Source: Pontibacter amylolyticus
GTDB lineage: Bacteria > Bacteroidota > Bacteroidia > Cytophagales > Hymenobacteraceae
Reading direction: 5' to 3'
Length of the DNA stretch: 64,000 nt
Assembly (NCBI RefSeq): GCF_014638845.1
Contig: NZ_BMFP01000002.1
Span: forward strand, 1 to 64,000
The notes beneath the pieces are model-generated. The model was not told the origin of the DNA. It was given only the letters and a program-made list of their open reading frames with translations, and made no database searches. This document shows, one piece after another, positions 43,264-52,461 of this stretch (the stretch's first letter is position 1; each line of letters opens with the position of its first letter). A program made the position numbers and the translations under genes.

Positions 43264-43650
43264 ATGAGAGACGATTTCGATTACGATGACGACTTAGATT
43301 ACAGCTTCGATGATGAAGAGGAGGAGGATGACTTCGGGATGACCTTCGAAGAGGATTTATACCTGATGATACGGGAGAAACTCCGCGACACCATTCAAGA
43401 GTTCAAGGGCGAACACCCTGCCCTGAAAAAGCTGGAGACGCACGTGAGTAGCTTTAAGGTGAACGCCAAGAACACGGACGACTCTAAATTTTACCCACTG
43501 GCAGCCAAATTGCTGCTGGAGCACATAAAACCACTCACCCAAGACTCAGAAGAGATTTTGGAAATTTACGAGAACATGCAAACCGACATTGGCCGCTTCA
43601 AAAACCAGCGCGCCCATGGTCACGAAGGAGAATTTTACCTGACTGCTTAG
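43264..43650 (+). CDS. Small acidic protein of unknown function
   Basis: A 128-residue soluble protein. The first 25 residues are almost all Asp/Glu (DDFDYDDDLDYSFDDEEEEDD), followed by a helical domain (DLYLMIREKLRDTIQEFKGEHPALKKLETHVSSF...PLAAKLLLEHIKPLTQDSEEILEIYENM). I do not recognise it. The acidic head could mimic nucleic acid or simply be a disordered tail. Monocistronic. Confidence 0.7.
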   Translation: MRDDFDYDDDLDYSFDDEEEEDDFGMTFEEDLYLMIREKLRDTIQEFKGEHPALKKLETHVSSFKVNAKNTDDSKFYPLAAKLLLEHIKPLTQDSEEILEIYENMQTDIGRFKNQRAHGHEGEFYLTA

Positions 43651-43657
43651 AACATAA

Positions 43658-43714
43658 CCCCTATTACGAAAAGGCCAGACTCCGGTGATGAGGCTGGCCT
43701 TTTTCGTAATAGGG
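43658..43714. terminator. Bidirectional intrinsic terminator
   Basis: Long stem CTATTACGAAAAGGCCAG against CTGGCCTTTTTCGTAATAG, with one unpaired base and inner loop, between the convergent acidic-protein and AlgX-like genes. Confidence 0.85.
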
Positions 43715-43717
43715 GGC

Positions 43718-46066
43718 TTAATGAAAGTAACGTTCCACATTGCTTTCAATCACCACATCAGGTTTTTCCTGATCAATGACCTGCTGGTTATAATTCCCCC
43801 AATAATATATTACTTTTTCAAAGTGGCCACTAATAAACTGTCTCATAGCAATCGTAAACGAATCATGAAAAACTAAAGCAACCAAGCCTGTTGTATCATT
43901 CGGGTTAACGTGGATGACAGATTTATCATAAGGGCCATCGACCTCTGCTAAAGGCTTTAACTGGCCTCCTTTTTTTAAGGTAAAGTGTGGCTTATGCTCC
44001 TGATAGCTGTCAAAATTCCGTACTCCCAAAATATGCAGCAAATCGCCGTCGCCTTCCAGTTTCCACTCGATATCATAATCGTTTAGGGATCTAGGTTTGA
44101 GAGCAGGCATTTCGGACGCCATCTCTGTAAAAAGCTTTCTATACCCAATAAATGCTCCGTAGTTATTCCAGTGGGTATCATACTTCAGATATAGTTGTGC
44201 CTCCTTTTTTGCCTCGAGCATGTCGGGCCTTACATCGATTACCTGAATACTTCCATCTAACTTCTGTAAATACTGATTTACCTGTTCTACTCTGCTTAAG
44301 GTGTCTACTTTTTGGATCTGAATCTGGTATGGTAATAGTTCCGGGTAAATGCTATGAGAGTTGGGATAGAACACCTTAAAAAACCGGCCTCCCTTTGCTT
44401 CAACAAATGCCTTTTTTTCAAGTGTTCGCATGGCAACTTGTCTGAGCTTGGTACTGTCATACAAATTCCTGCGAGCATAATCATCTATAATATTGTCATA
44501 CTCCCCAGACAAGAAAAGCCACCCGTCTTTTCCGATAGCAACCTTTTCCGGCATAAAGGACTCCTTGAAAAGGTTAAGCCGGATATCTCTGCCCATTTCG
44601 ATCAGTTCATGCCTAAAACCAAAATTGTCATTGAAATAGGCTGCAAAAGCTTGAGGATACCCGGTCAGATTATTGCCATCGATAGAAGGCATAGGGGCAA
44701 GCACTCTGTTTTCATGGTTCTGATAAACGGATCCACGCCAAAAAACATTTTTAAGGTATGGGGCAGATAAGAGCAATATAAAGGATACAGACATGGCAAC
44801 AGGCAAAAACTGTTGCCTTGGTATCGCAGCCAAAGGAAACGATAGCTGCAAAAAAATGAAAACTGATAGTGAAATAAGCATCGCCATGGTCTCAGCAATT
44901 GGGTAAATTTGTACTGCGGTCCGGACCGGCTGGTAGTGCTGGGTTATATCACCTGAATACAAAAAGGGATCATAGACATCATTTACAAATCGGGGTTTGA
45001 AGGAAGCCACGGCACCAGTCATCTCCACTGTCATGTACTCGTTTGCATACATGTGTTTCAATGAAGTAGGTGTCATTACTTCCAGCGTCTTGCCATTATG
45101 GGTTACATGAATGCTCTCAATCTGGACTTCCTGTTGCTTTATGTCCTCACTAATATCCAATCTTAATTGCCTGATATTGAGCACAGCGGGTAGGTCAAAA
45201 GTAATTAACTGAATTTCTTCTGTTACATCTACGAATTGACGAATGGAATTACCTTCTTTAAATTCTACTTCGTCATGTGTAGTATAAAAAAGCTGAAAAA
45301 AATCAGGGTTTTTAACCTTTGCCCTAACAAGCACGCTCACCTTATCTGAATTATAAACTCCATTTACATTGAAGTGAGTGAACACCAGAAGCAATACGAA
45401 GTAGCTGCCACAGAAGCACGCCAAATTAAGGAAGCTTGATAGTCCAAAATATGACTTCCTTCTTGTACTCCAAACCAGTAAAACAGAGAGAATGATAATA
45501 AATGCGCTTATGCTTATCAGGTACTGGTTTGGCATGCGCTCTTTGTAAAGGCTTGCCAGTGCCATACTCTCATTCTTGAGCGTAATAAAGGGGTCGTACA
45601 TGTCACTTACTTGTACCAATTTGAGCTTCCCGGCTTCCTGCTCGATATGTTGATTTAGCTCAAAATAGTCAGAAAGGGACGCAAGAGGTATAATGGTTGC
45701 TCTGTCCCCTTTTTTGAGCACTATCTCCTGTAGCACGATACCTCTTTGCTCAGGCTCCTGGCCCATATCTATTCGCAAACCACCAATACTGTCGACAGGT
45801 AAATCAAATGTTAGCAACTGCCTTTGGCTTAACCCGCTTACCTCTAACTTTACAGAATGGTCATCTGAAAAGTTGGTTGCACCGACAGGAAGATAATATA
45901 CTTGGAAGACATCATCACTGTCCACTTTAGCATCGAGCACAACTTGAAAGTTGTCTTGATTATCTGATTCTGTTGCAGCTTGAAATACATCTTCTATTTG
46001 TAATGCAATGAAGCCACTAAGCAATACCAAAAATATAATGGATAGAAACCTTGATGGGTTTTTCAT
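43718..46066 (-). CDS. AlgX/DHHW-like polysaccharide O-acetylation protein with tandem N-terminal units
   Basis: SGNH-type protein (782 residues) that works with the upstream MBOAT protein to O-acetylate an exported polysaccharide. The C-terminal domain (about 490-780) has KDGWLFLSGEYDN, FVEAKGGRFFKVFYPNSHSIY and the catalytic YDTHWNNYGAF (near 630). The N-terminus is unusual: two related units, each a membrane helix, a beta-rich domain with FDLP...LRxDxx and a VxDxYDPF end (about 1-170 and 215-390), then two more helices (about 400-450). AT-rich with different codon use from neighbours. It starts 8 bp after the MBOAT stop. Confidence 0.85.
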   Translation of the reverse strand: MKNPSRFLSIIFLVLLSGFIALQIEDVFQAATESDNQDNFQVVLDAKVDSDDVFQVYYLPVGATNFSDDHSVKLEVSGLSQRQLLTFDLPVDSIGGLRIDMGQEPEQRGIVLQEIVLKKGDRATIIPLASLSDYFELNQHIEQEAGKLKLVQVSDMYDPFITLKNESMALASLYKERMPNQYLISISAFIIILSVLLVWSTRRKSYFGLSSFLNLACFCGSYFVLLLVFTHFNVNGVYNSDKVSVLVRAKVKNPDFFQLFYTTHDEVEFKEGNSIRQFVDVTEEIQLITFDLPAVLNIRQLRLDISEDIKQQEVQIESIHVTHNGKTLEVMTPTSLKHMYANEYMTVEMTGAVASFKPRFVNDVYDPFLYSGDITQHYQPVRTAVQIYPIAETMAMLISLSVFIFLQLSFPLAAIPRQQFLPVAMSVSFILLLSAPYLKNVFWRGSVYQNHENRVLAPMPSIDGNNLTGYPQAFAAYFNDNFGFRHELIEMGRDIRLNLFKESFMPEKVAIGKDGWLFLSGEYDNIIDDYARRNLYDSTKLRQVAMRTLEKKAFVEAKGGRFFKVFYPNSHSIYPELLPYQIQIQKVDTLSRVEQVNQYLQKLDGSIQVIDVRPDMLEAKKEAQLYLKYDTHWNNYGAFIGYRKLFTEMASEMPALKPRSLNDYDIEWKLEGDGDLLHILGVRNFDSYQEHKPHFTLKKGGQLKPLAEVDGPYDKSVIHVNPNDTTGLVALVFHDSFTIAMRQFISGHFEKVIYYWGNYNQQVIDQEKPDVVIESNVERYFH

Positions 46067-46074
46067 AAAACCTT

Positions 46075-47511
46075 TTAAAATCTGAAGTAGATAAATGGAT
46101 TATAGCTGCTCTTAGCCAGTTCTATAGAGCATAGTATAAAAATGCCCACCGTGAGCACATAAATAACTACACTCCTTGCGGCGGCGCTGAAACTTTGTTG
46201 CAATTCGACAGCACGAAGCCAGTTTCCCCCCAAACGTTGAAGATAGACACGCGAGGGCATTGAAAAGACAATGGCCAGGACAAGCATGAACAGGGTGTAG
46301 CGGTCGAAGTAAATGAGAGGTTTATAATTGATACCGGAAGAGAAGCCGCACAATGCCTTTAAATAGCCAAGAGCATAAGTTAAGTCCTCTGCTCTGAACA
46401 GAACCCATCCAACTAGTACAATTGTCAAAGTGTAGGTATGTTGTACAAAAGCAGGAACTTTATCCAGCCATTCCTTTAGCTTAAGCCGCTCCAAAATCAA
46501 GAAAAACCCATGAAAAAGGCCCCAAACTATAAAATTCCAACTAGCCCCATGCCATAGTCCAGTCAGGAAAAAAACAATGATGAGGTTTCGATAGGTTAGC
46601 ACTTTCACAACTCGGCTGCCGCCTAAAGGGATATAGACATAATCTCGGAACCAGGAAGATAATGAAATGTGCCATCGTCGCCAGAACTCCTGAATAGACT
46701 TTGAAATGTATGGATAATTGAAGTTCTCCATAAAATTGAAGCCAAACATACGGCCTAGGCCGATAGCCATATCTGAGTAGCCGGAAAAGTCGAAATAAAT
46801 CTGGAGTGAGTAGCAGATTATTCCAATCCAGGCCATTGGAGTAGGTATATCTGCAACAGGCATTGTGAATACCTGGTCAGCGATAAGCGCTAGTGAGTTT
46901 GCAATAAGTACTTTTTTACCCAACCCTCGTGTAAAACGGGTTACACCACTGTAGAACATTTGCCAATCACATGTCCTTCCCTTTATTTGTTCAGCTATGT
47001 CGTGATAGCGCACTATTGGACCGGCAATCAACTGCGGAAACAATGAAATGTAAAGGCCGAGATGGAATGGGTTCCGCTGCAACATCACTTCCTTACGATA
47101 CAGATCAACCAGGTAGCTTATATTCTGAAAAGTAAAGAAGGAGATCCCTATAGGTAAATGTATGGAGCCTTCATCGAAGGTGGTAGAAAGCCCTAGACTA
47201 TTGAGGAATTCGAAAATAAATCCGAAGTATTTATAATAAATGAGGATGACGATGTTAATTATGACTGTTACACCCAATGCCGCTTTCTGCAGAAAGCTAT
47301 TATATCTGAAATGATTGATAAGTACTCCGCCTATATAATTGAGCAGAATGGAAAATATCATCAGGAAGACAAAAAAAGCCTCGCCCCAGGCATAGAATAG
47401 CAAACTTGAAAAAAGTAGTAGGTAGTTCCTGTATCTTGGATGCGTCAAATAATAAGATATCAAGATTAAAGGCAGGAAAACAAAAAGAAAAACAGCCGAA
47501 CTGAATACCAT
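46075..47511 (-). CDS. MBOAT family O-acyltransferase (AlgI-like)
   Basis: Integral membrane protein that passes acetyl groups across the membrane to the AlgX-like partner. The 478-residue protein has about eleven hydrophobic helices and the MBOAT core: AGPIVRYHDI, FSGYSDMAIGLGRMFGF, FWRRWHISLSSWFRDYVYIPLGG, and the catalytic His in FFLTGLWHGASWNFIVWGLFHG (near 320). Length typical of AlgI/DltB-like proteins. No polymer synthesis genes are adjacent, so the polysaccharide is unknown. AT-rich. Confidence 0.95.
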   Translation of the reverse strand: MVFSSAVFLFVFLPLILISYYLTHPRYRNYLLLFSSLLFYAWGEAFFVFLMIFSILLNYIGGVLINHFRYNSFLQKAALGVTVIINIVILIYYKYFGFIFEFLNSLGLSTTFDEGSIHLPIGISFFTFQNISYLVDLYRKEVMLQRNPFHLGLYISLFPQLIAGPIVRYHDIAEQIKGRTCDWQMFYSGVTRFTRGLGKKVLIANSLALIADQVFTMPVADIPTPMAWIGIICYSLQIYFDFSGYSDMAIGLGRMFGFNFMENFNYPYISKSIQEFWRRWHISLSSWFRDYVYIPLGGSRVVKVLTYRNLIIVFFLTGLWHGASWNFIVWGLFHGFFLILERLKLKEWLDKVPAFVQHTYTLTIVLVGWVLFRAEDLTYALGYLKALCGFSSGINYKPLIYFDRYTLFMLVLAIVFSMPSRVYLQRLGGNWLRAVELQQSFSAAARSVVIYVLTVGIFILCSIELAKSSYNPFIYFRF

Positions 47512-47528
47512 ATAAATAAAATTTTGCG

Positions 47529-47536
47529 CAAATCTA
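47529..47536 (-). promoter_or_regulatory. Possible -7 element for the MBOAT/AlgX operon
   Basis: TAGATTTG on the minus strand matches TAnnTTTG, 17 bp upstream of the start codon, giving a very short leader. Confidence 0.4.
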
Positions 47537-47681
47537 CTAGATTAAATTAAGATTAATAAGGTTATACAGACCTTGTTATCAAATAACTCATTCAACAAAC
47601 AGCAAACTAGTACATGGAGGCATTCATATCCAAGACTGAAGAATTATTACTATATTTAGGGCCTTAAAATGCCATTGAGCT

Positions 47682-48674
47682 ATGCCAGCAGAAGAATTAG
47701 TATACCAGGACCAGGTGAAAGACCACCAGCAGAAAATAAAGCAAGTGTTTCAGGAAGTGGGGAAAGTGGTGGTCGGACAGTCTTATATGGTGAGTCGTCT
47801 GCTCATTGGTTTGTTCACCGGCGGGCACATTTTGCTGGAAGGCGTGCCCGGACTGGCCAAAACGCTCACCATCAACTCGCTGGCCCGCGCACTGCGCCTC
47901 GACTTTCAGCGCATCCAGTTTACCCCGGACCTGCTGCCCTCCGACCTGATCGGCACGATGATCTATAACCAGAACTCATCGCAGTTTGAGGTAAAGAAGG
48001 GGCCCATTTTCGCTAACCTGATCCTGGCCGACGAAGTGAACCGCTCCCCGGCCAAGGTACAGTCGGCTTTGCTGGAGGCCATGCAGGAAAAGCAGGTGAC
48101 CATCGGTGAGACCACTTACAAACTGGACCTCCCCTTTCTGGTACTGGCCACCCAAAACCCGGTGGAGCACGAAGGTACCTACCCGCTGCCCGAGGCGCAG
48201 GTCGACCGATTCATGATGAAGGTATACATCGACTACCCGAAGAAGTCGGACGAGTTGGAGATCATGCGCCGCATGGCCAACATGGCCTTTAACGACACCG
48301 TAAACAAGGTGCTCTCGAAGGAGGATATCTTCGCCATCCGCAGTGAGATCAACCAGGTGCAGATCTCGGAGACGCTGGAGAAGTACATCATCGAGCTCGT
48401 GTTTGCGACCCGCCGCCCTGCCGAGTACGACCTCAACGAATTTGCCGACTACATTCAGTTTGGGGTTTCGCCGCGTGCCAGCATTGCCCTGAACCGTGCC
48501 GCCAAAGCCATCGCCTACTTCGACGACCGCGACTACGTGCTGCCCGAAGACATTAAGGAAGTGGCCCACGACGTGATGAACCACCGCATCATCCTCAACT
48601 ACGAAGCGGAGGCTGACGGCATCAAGACCAAAGACTTTATCGAGGCGATACTGCGCAAAGTGCCGATCAGCTAA
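47682..48674 (+). CDS. MoxR-family AAA ATPase
   Basis: AAA+ ATPase that acts as a chaperone for von Willebrand-domain partners. The 330-residue protein has Walker A in LLEGVPGLAKTLTIN (near 58), Walker B with ADEVNRSPAKVQSALLEAMQE (near 120), sensor 1 LATQNPVEHEGTYPLPEAQVDRFM, and a C-terminal helical lid. The usual DUF58 and VWA-domain partner genes are not next to it, so it appears solitary. Length normal. Confidence 0.94.
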   Translation: MPAEELVYQDQVKDHQQKIKQVFQEVGKVVVGQSYMVSRLLIGLFTGGHILLEGVPGLAKTLTINSLARALRLDFQRIQFTPDLLPSDLIGTMIYNQNSSQFEVKKGPIFANLILADEVNRSPAKVQSALLEAMQEKQVTIGETTYKLDLPFLVLATQNPVEHEGTYPLPEAQVDRFMMKVYIDYPKKSDELEIMRRMANMAFNDTVNKVLSKEDIFAIRSEINQVQISETLEKYIIELVFATRRPAEYDLNEFADYIQFGVSPRASIALNRAAKAIAYFDDRDYVLPEDIKEVAHDVMNHRIILNYEAEADGIKTKDFIEAILRKVPIS

Positions 48675-48771
48675 GCTATACCTATATTGATCCCTATACC
48701 TGCAGGTATAAGGTATAGTGCCTTGATGTAGCATCTCCATTCATAACTAGCCTCTATACCTTTCCGTAATT
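48675..48771. other. Dense cluster of the GGTATAG motif
   Basis: Within about 95 bp there are five copies of CTATACC or GGTATA, including the perfect palindrome TATACCTGCAGGTATA at 48695-48710. No gene present. Confidence 0.7.
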
Positions 48772-48816
48772 TTAACCCCGACTGTTTTGTGCATCAGCAC
48801 AGCACAGCCGGGGTTA
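48772..48816. other. Long imperfect hairpin before the glycine-rich gene
   Basis: AACCCCG, CTGT and TGTGC pair with GCACA, CACAG and CGGGGTT, with small bulges. It may terminate moxR transcription, but no T run follows. It contains an upstream in-frame GTG, which argues for starting the next gene at the later ATG. Confidence 0.5.
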
Positions 48817-48842
48817 TGCGTTTTCTAACTAAGGTACAAACT

Positions 48843-49031
48843 ATGCTAAGAGGCTTATTCAGGTTCTGGATCTTAAGTAAATTGTTTGGCGGCCGGGGCG
48901 GGGCAGGCGGCGGGAGAGGCCGTGGCGGTTGCGGCGGCATTGGCTGCCTGGGCATCATCGTACTCGCCATACTGGCTTATTTCCTGTTTCAATATCTGGG
49001 CGGAGACACGGGTACAACCGCTGACTTTTAA
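48843..49031 (+). CDS. Glycine-rich small membrane protein
   Basis: A 62-residue product: a basic head (MLRGLFRFWILSKLFGGRGG), a Gly/Arg/Cys stretch (GGGRGRGGCGGIGCLG), one membrane helix (IIVLAILAYFLFQYLGG) and a short polar tail. I do not recognise a family. The frame is open to a GTG at 48789 inside a hairpin, so I use the ATG at 48843. Confidence 0.55.
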   Translation: MLRGLFRFWILSKLFGGRGGAGGGRGRGGCGGIGCLGIIVLAILAYFLFQYLGGDTGTTADF

Positions 49032-49564
49032 GGTATAGCTCTTTTTGGGAAAAAGGATACTTTGACAATAGACAAAGGACTCTATTGCATTGAGGCAACT
49101 ATAGTTCTATAACTTTAGGAGACCAGTCTTGGTATGCAGCGTTAGCTTTGCTCCTTTCCCTTTGACTACCCAAACAATTCCCACTATCTGCTTTAATCTT
49201 TCGTCCATTGTCATAAAGTCCTTTGTCAACAAGCCTGCAGGTATAGGTATAGAAAAAGGCCCGCTCTTTCGAGACGGGCCCTGTGCGTAGTGTGGGAGAC
49301 TAAGCCACACCACTATTGATTGCCGCAATTGATCTCACCCATAATGCGCAATCAGTTTCTTATGAAGGCAGGATTGATGCAGCAAAACTATACCAGCAAT
49401 ATTAGCTGTAGATTATTGTAAGGTTACTATATTGTTAAACCCTATCCTAAATCCCAGCCGACTGCCTCTATAACTGTAAATTTACCTCCCGCTACTACCA
49501 TAGCCAGCTCAACAAACCTAATATTATCTGTATATCAATAAGTTATAAACAAATATTAGGTTTT
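49032..49564. other. Gene-free spacer before the Pho block
   Basis: More than 500 bp without a credible gene. It contains AGGTATAG copies (49031, 49230, 49236), an 11-bp inverted repeat (GACAAAGGACT at 49071-49081 and AGTCCTTTGTC at 49217-49227), a stem GGCCCG...CGGGCC at 49255-49277 with a T run on the minus strand, and a small AGTGTGG/CCACAC stem near 49290-49315. A 73-codon minus-strand frame at 49107-49328 shows no family features. Confidence 0.5.
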
Positions 49565-49604
49565 ATTAATAGAAACTTAATGCCCTATTAATATTGTGGT
49601 AATA
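49565..49604 (+). promoter_or_regulatory. Pho-box-like array upstream of the TonB receptor gene
   Basis: Four heptamers on one face at 11-bp intervals: ATTAATA (49565), CTTAATG (49576), ATTAATA (49587), GGTAATA (49598). They end 9 bp before a perfect -7 element, the usual placement for a PhoB-type activator site. Assignment to PhoB is inference from geometry and gene content. Confidence 0.6.
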
Positions 49605-49613
49605 TAGCCTCTC

Positions 49614-49621
49614 TACTTTTG
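49614..49621 (+). promoter_or_regulatory. -7 element for the TonB receptor operon
   Basis: TACTTTTG matches TAnnTTTG, 25 bp before the start codon. The -33 position falls within the heptamer array. Confidence 0.6.
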
Positions 49622-49646
49622 TCGCATCAATAAGACTACAATTACA

Positions 49647-52391
49647 ATGCGACAGAATCTCACCACAGTTCTATTTTTCCTCTTATCCGCTTTCCTTTCG
49701 GTGCATGCGCAGACTGGCAGCATACAGGGGGCAATCAAAGACGCTAAAAACGGCGAAGAGTTGATCGGCGCCATCATTAAGGTGCAGGGAACGGGGCTGG
49801 GTGCCCCGTCGGATGCCTTCGGCAAGTTCCGCATCGACAACCTGAAAGAGGGAACTTATACCTTAGAAGTGAACAGCCTGTCCTACACCCCAAAAACGAT
49901 TGGCAATGTAACCGTATCGGCAGGCAAAACCACCACGGTGGACGTGGACATGGAGCAGAACACGTCGCAGTTGGCGGAGGTGACGATCACCGCAAAAGGG
50001 AACAGGGAAACCGAGCAAATCCTACTCCTGGATCAGAAAAAAGCGGTTATCGCCACACAGGCCATTGGTGCGCAGGAACTCTCCCGGAAAGGCGTGAGCG
50101 ATGCTGAGGGAGCGGTTGCCAAGATCTCAGGCGTATCGAAGCGCGATGGCGTGAAGAACGTGTTCGTCCGTGGGTTGGGCGACCGCTACAACACCACTAC
50201 CCTGAATGGGTTTGCCATACCTTCCGAAGACCCGGAATTCAAGAACATCTCCCTCGACTTCTTTACGAGCGACATCATCCAGTCGGTGGATGTGAACAAG
50301 GCCTTTTCAGCGTCGATGAATGGAGATGTGGGGGGTGCCATCATTAACATCAACTCCAAAGAGTTGGTGGATGACCAGGCGCTCCAGATCGGTTTTTCAA
50401 CCGGCATAAACAGCCAGGTGCCTGGCAGCGATTTTTATCTTCCTAAAGGATTGAACAGCTTGGGCTATGCCACTGCATCTAGTGGTCCGATAGACCCCAA
50501 CAGCAATCCGCAAGACGTATCCAGATACTCTCGTGACCACTCCTTCAACACTTCGCTCAACCCGGTTCAGAAAAACCCGCTGCTCAACGGTGGTCTTTCC
50601 ATAGCGGGCGGCAGCAAGTTCCTGGGCAAGCATCGCTTTTATGTGATGGGCTCCATGGATAACAAATACCATTACCAGGAAGGTGTTTCCCGCCTGATCA
50701 CGGCCACCAACCCTGAGAACCCCTTCAAAGATTTTGACTACCAGCAATCCACACGCAGCGCCTCTCACATGCTGGCGGGCAACCTGGAGTTCAACCTGAA
50801 CAACAGCCAGCTGCGCTATAACTCGCTATACCTGCATACAGCCACGGCTGCCGCCTATAGTTTCTATGGCAAAGAAACCGAACTGTTCCAGAAAGCGGAC
50901 GAGTTTAATTCTGAAGGCCATACCCGGCGCCTGCAGGTGAACGACAACACCGCTTTCATCAACCAGCTTATCTGGAACGGAGAGGTATCGGACAGGGTAA
51001 AGTATAACGTGGGTGCTGCGGTAAACCGTGTGATTGGCCAGGAGCCTGACCGCCGGATCATTATGCTCCCTTCTGCCGGCGACGGCAGGGTGGAACTGGG
51101 TATAGGAGAAGGAAGAGCCCAGCGCTTCAACTATAAAATAACGGAGACTGCCCTCCTCCCGAAAGCCAATCTGCAATACGCGCTTTCGGCAGACCCGGAG
51201 AAGCTATCTTATGTTGAAGTTGGCTACGACGGCAGAATCAGCTCCAAAGACTTTGCAGCTCCCATCTACAACTACATCTGGGACGTGAGCAAAGCACCAG
51301 CTCCTGTTTTCCCGCTGAGCAGCATAGAGCTTGACTCCCACCTAAACCAGGAAGGTTTGAATAATGGCCACTTCATGCTGGAGCAAAACCTGGACGTCTA
51401 CGATGTAAAAAGGATCAACCACGGCGCTTATGTTGACTTGGTGCATAAGGCCGGGAACAAGCTTACTTTAAATGCCGGCCTGAGAGCAGATGATGTGTAC
51501 ATGAAGATAAACTATAACGTGAACCGTGGCGCAAATCAAGGCTCTAATGTGATGGATAAGTTCTTCTTATCGCCAAGCTTTAACGCCAAATACGAGCTCG
51601 ACGATAAAAACCATATCAGAACAGGCCTTAGCCGCACCTATACCCTGCCGCAGGACAAGGAGTTGTCGCCCTTCATTTACCAGGGAATTTTCGGTAAAGA
51701 AAACGGCAACCCCAATCTGAAGCCATCCACCAATTACAACTTCGACCTGAAGTGGGACTTTTACCCCTCCACAGAAGAGCAGATATCGGTGAACGCTTTC
51801 TACAAGCACATTCTGAATCCGATTGCTCGGGTAGACCAAGGCAACTCAGCCGGCCTGGCAACCTACGACAACGTAGCAGACCATGCCGTGGCCGCCGGCA
51901 TTGAGGTAGAAGTGAGGAAGTCGCTGATGAACCTGGCCGAGAAGCACCGCTTGAATGCCGGCCTGAATGCATCCTACATCCACACAAGGATAGACGATCT
52001 CCCTAGCTTCTTTGCGCAAAACACCTCCTCTACCCTGGAGGGCGCTGCACCCTACATACTGAATGCTGACCTGACTTATAACCTGATAACCAACAGAAAT
52101 ACCAGCCTGACCTCTGCCGTGGTTCTGAACTACTTAAGCGACAAGGTGCACACCATCGGTACACGTGGCTACACCAACCTGATCGAGAAGGGCATCACCA
52201 CACTGGACTTCATCACCACCCTGGGACTCAACGACCACCTCAAGTTCAACATCAAAGCGAAAAACCTGCTGAACCCGGCCTACAGGCTAACCAGAGAAGG
52301 CGCCGGCTCGGACACCAATGCCCAGAGCGTGACAATCGGTAGCTATAAAAGAGGCGCTCAGTTTGACCTCGGTGTGACCTACCAGTTTTAA
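49647..52391 (+). CDS. TonB-dependent outer membrane receptor
   Basis: Outer-membrane active transporter (914 residues). Signal peptide FFLLSAFLSVHAQ, a carboxypeptidase-like N-terminal beta domain (GSIQGAIKDAKNGEELIGAIIKVQGTGLG, 25-105), plug (ISGVSKRDGVKNVFVRGLGDRYNTTTLNG, near 175) and a barrel ending in a terminal aromatic residue (GAQFDLGVTYQF). It is of the non-SusC type, without a SusD partner; instead a beta-helix lipoprotein follows after 70 bp. Pho-box-like repeats and a perfect -7 element stand upstream, so it is likely induced by phosphate limitation. The ligand may be an organic phosphate or a phosphate-bearing polymer (inference). Confidence 0.92.
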   Translation: MRQNLTTVLFFLLSAFLSVHAQTGSIQGAIKDAKNGEELIGAIIKVQGTGLGAPSDAFGKFRIDNLKEGTYTLEVNSLSYTPKTIGNVTVSAGKTTTVDVDMEQNTSQLAEVTITAKGNRETEQILLLDQKKAVIATQAIGAQELSRKGVSDAEGAVAKISGVSKRDGVKNVFVRGLGDRYNTTTLNGFAIPSEDPEFKNISLDFFTSDIIQSVDVNKAFSASMNGDVGGAIININSKELVDDQALQIGFSTGINSQVPGSDFYLPKGLNSLGYATASSGPIDPNSNPQDVSRYSRDHSFNTSLNPVQKNPLLNGGLSIAGGSKFLGKHRFYVMGSMDNKYHYQEGVSRLITATNPENPFKDFDYQQSTRSASHMLAGNLEFNLNNSQLRYNSLYLHTATAAAYSFYGKETELFQKADEFNSEGHTRRLQVNDNTAFINQLIWNGEVSDRVKYNVGAAVNRVIGQEPDRRIIMLPSAGDGRVELGIGEGRAQRFNYKITETALLPKANLQYALSADPEKLSYVEVGYDGRISSKDFAAPIYNYIWDVSKAPAPVFPLSSIELDSHLNQEGLNNGHFMLEQNLDVYDVKRINHGAYVDLVHKAGNKLTLNAGLRADDVYMKINYNVNRGANQGSNVMDKFFLSPSFNAKYELDDKNHIRTGLSRTYTLPQDKELSPFIYQGIFGKENGNPNLKPSTNYNFDLKWDFYPSTEEQISVNAFYKHILNPIARVDQGNSAGLATYDNVADHAVAAGIEVEVRKSLMNLAEKHRLNAGLNASYIHTRIDDLPSFFAQNTSSTLEGAAPYILNADLTYNLITNRNTSLTSAVVLNYLSDKVHTIGTRGYTNLIEKGITTLDFITTLGLNDHLKFNIKAKNLLNPAYRLTREGAGSDTNAQSVTIGSYKRGAQFDLGVTYQF

Positions 52392-52461
52392 CAATTCGAT
52401 AACGTTCCGGTCACATTCAGTTGATCTTCCAAATCTAAATTTGAATAAACAATTAAGAAAA

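Noticed and set aside
43718..47511. Genomic island with attachment sites
   Set aside because: The composition differs, but I found no tRNA, integrase or flanking direct repeats to support defined island ends.
49107..49328. 73-codon minus-strand ORF in the spacer before the TonB receptor
   Set aside because: No signal, no domain, and it overlaps stem structures. Kept only as a note within the spacer entry.
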